Shown: positions 57,407 to 64,000 of the stretch, piece after piece
How positions within the stretch are numbered: the first letter of the stretch is position 1
How the letters are laid out: every line of letters starts with the position of its first letter
Position numbers and translations under genes: made by a program
From: Myoxocephalus aenaeus
Taxonomy: Eukaryota > Chordata > Actinopteri > Perciformes > Cottidae
DNA length: 64,000 nt
Direction: 5' to 3'
NCBI GenBank assembly: GCA_038501785.1
Contig: JBAMJR010000031.1
Location: 16,493,501-16,557,500, forward strand
Notes under the pieces: model-generated
Seen by the model: the letters and a program-made list of their open reading frames with translations, nothing else
Databases searched by the model: none
What the model was told of the DNA's origin: nothing

Positions 57407-57898
57407 ACAGACTGTGTGTAAGAAGTGGACGTAATCATGGTGACGTCACCCGTTTGTGGACTGATGTTTTGAAGCCCGGAGTTTTCTGATTTCGCCGTCG
57501 CCATCTTGGATTCCGGTCATTGCCATGTTGGCTTTTTGGCAACCAATGAACAGAGGTTACCATATTTGGAATGTGGAGGAGTGAGGTAGAGAAGCATATA
57601 TGGCTGTGATAGGGTAGCAACCTGTCAATCACAGTAAGCCCCGCCCCTAAAGCATACCCCGCTTTATGGTCTGTTTGACTCTGAATGAACATTTATGCTG
57701 TATAGAAGAAGACTTGGAACTAGAGATTGAGACATAAAATCATGTTTACATTGTTTACTGAGGGAATAAATCAAGAGAGAAGAGTGATTTTCTCAGAGAC
57801 AAGAGGAGTCGCCCCCTGGTGGTCAGGAGAGAGAATTCTTAACACATGAAGCATAGACTTCTATACAACCAGAGGAGTCGCCTCCTGGTGGTCAGTAA
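57407..57898 (-). repeat. R1 interspersed repeat, copy F, most complete
   Basis: Reverse orientation from GACTGTGTGTAAGAAGTGGA to CGCCTCCTGGTGGTCAG, including all middle blocks: GCCGTCGCCATCTTGG, ATGTTGGCTTTTTGGCAACC, GTGGAGGAGTGAGGTAGAG, CCTGTCAATCACAG, AGCCCCGCCCCTAAAGC and TTTACTGAGGGAATAAATC. It has two CTCF-like cores on the minus strand: a perfect one at 57808-57822 and one with a single change at 57877-57891. This shows the 73-bp unit duplicated here too. Confidence 0.9.
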
Positions 57899-58421
57899 GT
57901 CTACATTGATTTGATATCAATTACTCTTGTGTATCCGTTCTGCATAAGGTGGATGCGAGTCAGAACTTGCCTTCGACCGTCTGCTTCTTGCTGTCCACCA
58001 TATGGTGACGATCAGTGGAAACCATTTTACAATGTTTCATTTAGACTTGAGATGGAAACACGCAAGAGCTGCAGTGACATCAGGAGGTCTGTGGTACCAT
58101 CAGAGGTGACAACCAGGAATCAGAGAGGCTGTCGAAGCGCCTGGACCATCCTTCAACCGCACAATAGATGCCGCATCAAAAATCGCTCTTCATGCTCCAA
58201 AACAAAGACTCTGAACATCAAATCTTTTCCGTTTGCGTGTCAGCCCCTTCACCACACAACACAAATAGAAAGCAGCAGGAGTGGAACGAAGCCCGGAGAA
58301 GAGAAGAGCACATCACAGCGGCTCGTTGTCATCCACCCAGCGAAGACGACATCACAGCGGTGCACACACACATCAGTCGGGTTATGTGTGTCCGAGGCCA
58401 TCTTGCAGATGTCTTTGTTGT

Positions 58422-58466
<45 letters not shown>

Positions 58467-59154
58467 GCCGAGCTGGCCACTGTGTGTGTGTGTGTGTGTG
58501 TGTGATGGATACCAGGAGACACGGGGGGGCCGGCTGTGATATTTCAGCAGCTGTTTCCTTTATGCAGCTGCACCGCCGCAGACAGGACACTTCAAATCAT
58601 GCTCATGGCGGCCACCATGGTGTGTGCGTGGCAGTCCGAAGGGATCTGGTGCCCGACGTCTGCAGTGAGACACAACAGAGAGTCGAGGGGCACCCTACAT
58701 CTATCACCTCGGATATTATCAGCACAGAGGAAACACAGGTCTATTATGTGTGTGGGAAGAGCCGGGGCACTGGCTGTGTTGACACGGATGCTTTTATTCC
58801 ACATGCATCCGGAATAAAAGCATCAAAGCGGCCTCCTAAAACCACCTCAGTGGGAACAAGCCGACCCGTTCCGACAGAAAGGTCCTTCTGGTGTAAACAT
58901 GCCATGATTTGTTCAAAAGATTAAAGTTTGACATGTTCATTTCTTTTGGTTTACTTCCAGCTCTAAGATTATCTACGTCTGATGCGTTTGTTGAATGTCA
59001 AAATATGTTGCATGAATATGTTTTGTCAGCGTGGTAAGGTCGTTTCAATGGGCTTCACGCTATTATTCTCTTTTCATTCGGTTCAATTGTATTTATTTAT
59101 TCTCCCATCAACACATTGCCATGTGGCTAACTTTGTGAAATGTATTGGCTCGGG
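57899..59154. other. Unassigned stretch with simple repeats and a long chance ORF
   Basis: (CT)20 at 58425-58464 and (GT)11 at 58482-58504. The + frame 57911-58924 is open for 337 codons but starts just after R1, reads through both simple repeats and shows no domain, so I do not call it a gene. A perfect 14-bp hairpin sits at 58787-58824. Confidence 0.5.
58787..58824. repeat. Perfect hairpin, 14-bp stem, 10-base loop
   Basis: GATGCTTTTATTCC at 58787-58800 pairs exactly with GGAATAAAAGCATC at 58811-58824; the loop is ACATGCATCC. Too short for a typical pre-miRNA stem. Confidence 0.93.
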
Positions 59155-59370
59155 CTGAGGCAACAAGCTACTTGGTTGAGGTTAAAATAGAGCTTTGTGG
59201 TTTCTGGTAAAACTACAATGTAACAACTAAAACAATGTAATACGCTTAAATTGAATAAGAACGAAGTAGCAAGTGTAAAGTCAACGTTTACTTTTGGTTT
59301 CACGCGGACAGCGGTCACCCGGGTGAAAGTCCCTTAACCTGTCAGGTGCCTAATACGCGTGTCCCGTTAT
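59155..59370 (+). repeat. R2 repeat copy
   Basis: GAGGCAACAAGCTACTTGG, TTGAGGTTAAAATAGAGC, AAATTGAATAAGAACGAAGT and GGTCACCCGGGTGAAAGTCC follow the order I recall for the fish repeat related to 47798-47955 and 51150-51240. Borders approximate. Confidence 0.6.
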
Positions 59371-59674
59371 TTTTCCAAAAGTTTTCCCAGTTGCCTGAGT
59401 GTATCCATAAAATACTGAATATTTGCATCAGATCAATCAAACTTGAGCCGGGGGAAGCATTCGGCTCGTCTGTAAGTGTATCTGTGATGCACGGCAGTCG
59501 AATCCCAACGCTAACACCCCGGCTACGACTCGACAGCCATCTTTTCATTTCCTCTTTATTTTTCATTGAAAGCTGAAACCACATCGGTGTGCCCATGAAA
59601 AATACAGATTTCACCCGTGTCTACTTCGGGGGAAAAAGATCCAATGAGGCAGAAAGACACATCAAGAGTGAGGA

Positions 59675-59699
59675 AAGAGAGAGAGAGAGAGAGAGAGAG
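59675..59699. repeat. (GA)12 microsatellite
   Basis: Perfect dinucleotide run flanked by G/A-rich sequence. Confidence 0.9.
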
Positions 59700-60138
59700 G
59701 GGGAAACAACACACACAGCGTGTCCTTTGAGCCGGTGTCACCCTGCTGGGCGGAGTTTGACATTCAGACCATGCGACAAGGCTCGACCCAGGGTGGACGG
59801 CCCCCCTGCAATATTAACTCTCATTTGGAGAGCAGCTGTGGCTATGAGCATGAAACATTGAAGGAAACAGCTGCCATGGATCCAGTGCCATCGCACCACC
59901 TCTCGCACTGTCTATTAAAGCGCTCGCCCCACTGTTCCCTCAAGCCTGCATGGAGAAAGAAAAAAAAGCACACAAACTGGCTCTTATTCCTCATGTAATT
60001 TCCCTTTGGACTGCCGTCTCTGGGCGACTTAGCCTGTCTGTGTGAGAAGGGAACGGCCTGGGAGATGTCACCAACATCTGGACGAAGGAAAAGTGCTTTC
60101 AAGGCCACTCTGTCTTGCTGTTTAGTTTGTGTGTCTCT

Positions 60139-60142
<4 letters not shown>
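59700..60142. other. Unassigned stretch
   Basis: No gene recognised. ORFs of 88-92 codons on both strands have no motif. Confidence 0.5.

Positions 60143-60204
<62 letters not shown>
60143..60204. repeat. (GT)31 microsatellite
   Basis: Perfect GT run of about 60 bases. Confidence 0.96.
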
Positions 60205-60208
<4 letters not shown>

Positions 60209-60519
60209 TTGGATGCAAGGAAATGACACAGAAAGCGTTATTTAAGGGGCGAATAAAGGCAGAAAGGTTACAGACAGTGATGTGTTGTGTACTGAACGTT
60301 GAAACCATAAACTGGTGGAAAGAAAAGAGGCAAACATACTGTGTACTGTTTGCCATTGAGATTTTATACCCAGACGACCGACAGTTAAAGGATAAGACAA
60401 CAACTAAATCAGGACAATGAATGGATCTTACTAATAGGTGTTTTATTGTGGAGACATTTATTGTATTTATTTATGTTTCATTATACATTTTAAAAGCACA
60501 TGAAAAGGTTGTAAAAGTT

Positions 60520-60610
60520 GTTAAAAAATACACTTTGTTAGGCTTAGGAAAAGATTGTGTTTGGGGTTAAAATAAGTACGTTTGTCACTAACAAAACAAA
60601 AACTGTTCTT
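60520..60610 (+). repeat. R2 repeat fragment
   Basis: TACACTTTGTTAGGCTTAGG, AAAAGATTGTGTTTGGGG, TTAAAATAAGTACG match the words of the array at 47798-47955. Confidence 0.6.
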
Positions 60611-60623
60611 GTTACATAACTTG

Positions 60624-60745
60624 AAGGGACAGTTTACCCCAACATCTAAAAATGTCCGTCTTACGTGAAGTGCTGTTTATCAATCCAGATGGTTTTGGTT
60701 TGAGTTTGTGGTTTTGGTTTGACATGTCTTAAGCTTCAGTAGTAG
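60624..60745 (+). repeat. R3 repeat, copy 3 (fragment)
   Basis: AAGGGACAGTTTACCCC, GTGCTGTTTATCAATCCAGA, TGGTTTTGGTTTGAG resemble the start of copy 1 at 10485-10580 (GGGACAGTCCACCC ... GTGCTATTTATTAATCTAGA). Confidence 0.65.
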
Positions 60746-60774
60746 TAAAGTCAGAAGTAGTACTCCTCTGGCCC

Positions 60775-60780
60775 TATATA

Positions 60781-60848
<68 letters not shown>
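60775..60848. repeat. (TA)35 microsatellite with two TG interruptions
   Basis: TA run with GTATAT breaks near 60785 and 60821. It abuts the truncated start of R1 copy G. Confidence 0.94.
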
Positions 60849-60853
<5 letters not shown>

Positions 60854-61208
60854 ACATCATGATGTTCATTTAGTAAATTATGGTCCATTTAGAGTCAAAC
60901 AGACCATATAGCAGGGTATGCTTTAGGGGCGGGTCTACAATGTGATTGACAGGTCGCTACCACGGCGTCGTACGTGTCTTCGTCTTAAAACTTTCTTACA
61001 ACCCTTTCACAGTGTGTTTTCACTTGATGAAAGTTTATTATACATTGTCTGTCACCTCATCGTTTTGTTGTACTCTCTTGTCACCACTAGTTGCAAAAAA
61101 ACAACTCAAAAAAACAAGATGGCGACGGCCAAAAATGACGAACTAGAGGCTTCAAAACAGCCGCCCACAAACCAATTGGTGACGTCATGACTTCCTACAT
61201 ACAGTCTC
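60849..61208 (+). repeat. R1 interspersed repeat, copy G (3' half, with foreign middle)
   Basis: TGATGTTCATTTAGTAAATT, GGTCCATTTAGAGTCAAACA, GGGGCGGGTCTACAATGTGA and AAGATGGCGACGGCC ... GACGTCATGACTTCC, ACAGTCT keep family order. About 61000-61090 does not match other copies. The 5' part with the CTCF-like core is lost. Confidence 0.82.
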
Positions 61209-61734
61209 CCAACCAGTCGTTATCCCCCACCATGCATTGCTTCGAAGCTATCACCTCCCGCCGGCCTGTTCTTCCTGAATCGCTCTGAACGCTACAGCGA
61301 CTCTGCTTCCATTTTACAATCCGGCGTCCGTAAGACACACTGTCTCCTAACAGACCCTCTCGCCTCGTCGAGGAGCTCCTCGGGGACGCAAGCTATTTTA
61401 CTTTAGCTTCGGGAGGGGCGGGAGCATTGGAAAGGTTGTCGGTGACTCCTACTGACAGGCTGAGAGTATAAGTGTGCATGGGACTGAACCCGAAGGTCCG
61501 CTGGGGACCCCTGGGCCCCCCCCCCACCGCCCGCCCGGTGTTCTCCTCGTACCCGTACAAGCTCCTGTCGTCGGCGCGGTGTGTCAGAGACTGATTCAAA
61601 GGCAAGTGGCTTTGAATAATTGATTGGTCAGGTTGCCGCGGCTGTGGATTATAGAGCATGTGAACACTCGCCGATCTCTCCAGCCGTAGAGCTCAAGACA
61701 CAAAGCGTCTCTCACAGATTCGGCGTGCTCAGAA
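61209..61734. other. Unassigned stretch, GC-rich
   Basis: No gene recognised. C-rich at 61518-61535. Confidence 0.5.
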
Positions 61735-62010
61735 CATGAATAACTTTAATCCTCCCGGCAGAGCCGCCGCAAAACGATGTAAAATGAGGACCCCCGACTC
61801 TTCACCAGCAATGTGGACAATTAAGCAGTTATTAATTATTCAAAGAGCGGAAATAATGGCTCGGCAAGGTTGAAGTGGTCGCGGATTGCGATGGCATGGG
61901 CAGCACCGCGTTCACGGCGGGCAATTAGCAACAGGGGGTAATTACACTTACAGCCAATTTGTAATAGCGACATCTCTTAATGCCACATGTAGTATCACGC
62001 CCTCAATAGA
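61735..62010. promoter_or_regulatory. Strong candidate conserved noncoding element
   Basis: GGACAATTAAGCAGTTATTA then ATTATTCAAAG, GCGGGCAATTAGCAACAGGG, GGTAATTACACTTACAGCC and TTTGTAATAGCGAC occur in repeat-free, compositionally even DNA. At least five homeodomain cores fall in about 180 bases. It is among the clearest enhancer-like pieces here. Conservation untested. Confidence 0.43.
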
Positions 62011-62473
62011 TTATTCTTTTATTTTATTTCCTGGTTAAAAAGGAGCTGCGGTGACGGCTCTGCTGAATGGTTAACAGCAGGAGAATGTACTAAAATAGTG
62101 TAAATGTAAATACATTTATAAAATAAAGAGTAATAGTAGTAATAATAGCCAGAGTTAATGTTATATTTCTAGTTAGTAGTTGCTAACTATTGGTATTTTT
62201 ATTGCTCTGCTTTCTATACTGTCGTGGTCTTTCGTTATAGTTTGTTTCCTGTTTTAGTTTGAAATTCCTCTCCTATTTGTGTCTTGTTTGACTTCCTGCC
62301 TCCTTTCCTTAAGTCTTGAAGTCTTCATTTTCGTGCAATTAATTCACACCACAACAGATTTTTTCACAACAATAATTGTACACTATATTATTTAAAGCAT
62401 AGATACTTTTTGTTTGCACTGTGAATAAAGACATTAACCAATCATGAAGACCCCGTATCGGAACCAAGGCAAT
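62011..62473. other. Unassigned AT-rich stretch
   Basis: No gene or recognised element. Confidence 0.5.
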
Positions 62474-62474
62474 A

Positions 62475-62544
62475 AACTTTATTACTCCTTTCGCGCAGAC
62501 AAAAACCCAGCCCTTCCACTGTCACCTTTCACAATAAAAGGCCC
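62475..62544 (+). repeat. Copy 2 of the shared AATAAAAG block
   Basis: AACTTTATTACTCCTTTC and CCTTTCACAATAAAAG repeat the words at 2131-2195, here with CGCGCAGACAAAAACCCAG between them. Confidence 0.6.
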
Positions 62545-62609
62545 TGGATATACTGTATAATATATTCCCACGCTAATATTTTTAATTTATGTGTTGTTTA
62601 TTTGTCGAG

Positions 62610-62965
62610 CCCTCGGTACACTGTAAAACATCACAGCCCTGTTTAGTTATGCCCACTTACTTCTTCTCTTTAAGTCAAAGAGCTCTGTCAAGTTTTAGAT
62701 TTTGAACTTAACTGTTCAAGTTAAACGTAGTTAAACTTACAATAATGCTTTCTGTTGACTTCTTTGAGATTTGTTAGTGTTAATTGAACTTGGCTCTTTA
62801 AGTTATCAGTAAAAGTTGTTTAAACTTGATCCACCAAGTTAAAATAACTTTACCATGGTTTGTATGACTTGCCATTTCAAGTTAAGAGGACTTACATTCC
62901 AAATTTGTTTCAACTTGCATGAAATGTTATTTTGACTGATAATTGAAAGTGTGTTTGCTTTCTAT
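62610..62965. mobile_element. AAGTT-rich repeat relic
   Basis: AAGTT and AACTT words recur every 15-30 bases after CACTGTAAAACATCAC at about 62620. By recall this texture belongs to a fish non-autonomous transposon that begins CACTGTAAAAA. No right terminus found. Confidence 0.4.
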
Positions 62966-63564
62966 AAAAGAAATGACCAATAATTCTAACTTCTGTTCAA
63001 AAGATATAACATTTATTGGAAGAAAATATACAGAAAAAGACAGAAACATTGGCTACAAGTACATCTCAACACACCCAAATAGATGCATTTACATTGTTCC
63101 CACATACAAGTGGAGGCAATCTGACACTGACAATAGTTGTGGTTGTACACTGACAAATGACAGATAATCACAACAGGTACATACATTTTTAATATGAACA
63201 AGAACATTCTAAACGCTCAAAAACAATTGAGACACATGACTTAATTGCATTCTTTCAAAAAAAAAGGGGAATAAAATAATTAGAGACAGATGGAGTTAAG
63301 GTAGTGTGGCTGTGCAGAGGCAAAATGTGGGATACTGAGAACTTTATAAAACTATATAATACATAAAGTTTCTTTTTTATAAAAGTTCTTATACACAATT
63401 CTAACAGCCTCACAAAAGGTTGTATGTGTTAAAACAACCAATTTAGAAGAAACAACCAGTTTAGAAGAGTTTTAGTCTACCCTTTTACATTTCTCAACCA
63501 AGCTTGACTTTGAGATGTGTTTGAGATTTACTGGCTATATTTATTATTATATTATTATAATCTA
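62966..63564. other. Unassigned AT-rich stretch
   Basis: No gene. It ends in a short TTA run next to the SINE. Confidence 0.5.
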
Positions 63565-63872
63565 GGGCGACTGTGGGTCAGTGGTAGAACAGGGACGTCC
63601 TTCAATCAGAGGATCGGCGGTTCGATCTCCAGCTCCGCTAGCCTATGTCAATGTGTCCTTGGGCAAGACACTTAACCCCAAATTGCTCCCGTAGCTGTTC
63701 TACGGTGTGTGAATGTTAGTTAGTCCTGATGGGTAGGTCGCCTTGCATGGTAGCTCCTCCCATCAGTGTGTGAGTGGGTGTGAATGGGTGAATGATGACA
63801 AGTAGTGTTAAAGAGCTTTGAGTGGTCGGAAGACTAGAAGAGAGAAACACAAGTACAGTCCATTTACCATTT
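63565..63872 (+). mobile_element. tRNA-derived SINE, copy 2
   Basis: A box TGGGTCAGTGG at 63574-63584, B box GGTTCGATCTC at 63619-63629, then GGGCAAGACACTTAACCCCA, a region with TGAATGGGTGAATGATGACA, and CCATTTACCATTT at the end. Same order as the copy at 25996. The 3' hairpin-like AGCTTTGAGTGGTCGG ... GAAGAGAG part is more diverged here. Confidence 0.9.
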
Positions 63873-64000
63873 ATAGCCGAGCAGTTTGCTTCTGAGCCCA
63901 TGGATTCTTGCTGAGCACTGGTCTGGTTTCATGTTCATGAAGGAACTAAAGGTGTCGTTCATATCACGGGGTTACGGGGTCAAGGCAGTAGAGTATGACC
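63873..64000. other. Unassigned window end
   Basis: Short unique-looking sequence; nothing recognised. Confidence 0.5.

Noticed and set aside
58787..58824. microRNA precursor
   Set aside because: A 14-bp stem is too short; no known mature microRNA sequence recognised.
57911..58924. 337-codon protein-coding gene
   Set aside because: It starts beside a repeat, passes through CT and GT microsatellites as poly-LS and poly-VC, and has no domain.

Overview
This is vertebrate nuclear DNA, almost certainly from a percomorph-type teleost fish, and it contains no protein-coding or RNA gene that I can defend. The teleost call rests on three things. Long (GT)n/(CA)n, (CT)n, (TTC)n and (TA)n microsatellites are extremely dense. 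There are tRNA-derived SINEs of kinds I know from fish. Several mobile-element relics resemble families common in fish: piggyBac, Tc1/mariner, hAT-like MITEs and a solo LTR. Family names come from recall, not from a database search. Nearly all open reading frames are short, many are microsatellite translations, and none shows a recognisable domain apart from two decayed transposase fragments.

Layout. 1-13 kb: mixed unique sequence, a G/GA tract (749-816), one copy of a recurrent repeat here called R1 (4643-4877), a long GT tract, homeobox-site-rich unique DNA near 5.8 and 10 kb, and two related repeats in opposite orientation at 10.4 and 11.5-12.1 kb. 13-22 kb: microsatellite-dense, with a GC-rich patch near 17 kb and (TTC)27 at 21.4 kb. 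22-26 kb: a MITE with matching termini (22892-23349), then a Tc1/mariner relic with an R1 copy inside it, then a tRNA-SINE (25996-26287). 30.5-32.9 kb: the most unusual stretch. It holds a solo LTR with intact 5-bp target duplication, a run of three hairpins or foldbacks, and a 1.07-kb minisatellite whose 21-bp unit carries the AP-1 site TGACTCA and, in some units, the CRE TGACGTCA. 33-41 kb: GT/CA inverted microsatellite pairs and a perfect palindrome. 41.5-44 kb: two more R1 copies, one with an internal 73-bp unit present four times. 46-52 kb: strong candidate conserved noncoding DNA, a short-period repeat array and a piggyBac relic. 53.7-56.1 kb: a SINE with an L2-like tail, a MITE with a nested insertion and a hAT-like MITE. 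56-64 kb: three more R1 copies, a 337-codon chance ORF, a TA tract, more homeobox-site-rich DNA and a second copy of the tRNA-SINE.

Interpretation. The window looks like a gene desert or a very large intron. The clean, repeat-free, TAATTA-rich stretches resemble the enhancer landscape around developmental regulators, but conservation cannot be tested from one sequence. The two most original signals are both repeat-borne binding-site arrays: the AP-1/CRE minisatellite, and the R1 family, several copies of which carry the CTCF core CCACCAGGGGGCGAC in both orientations across the window.
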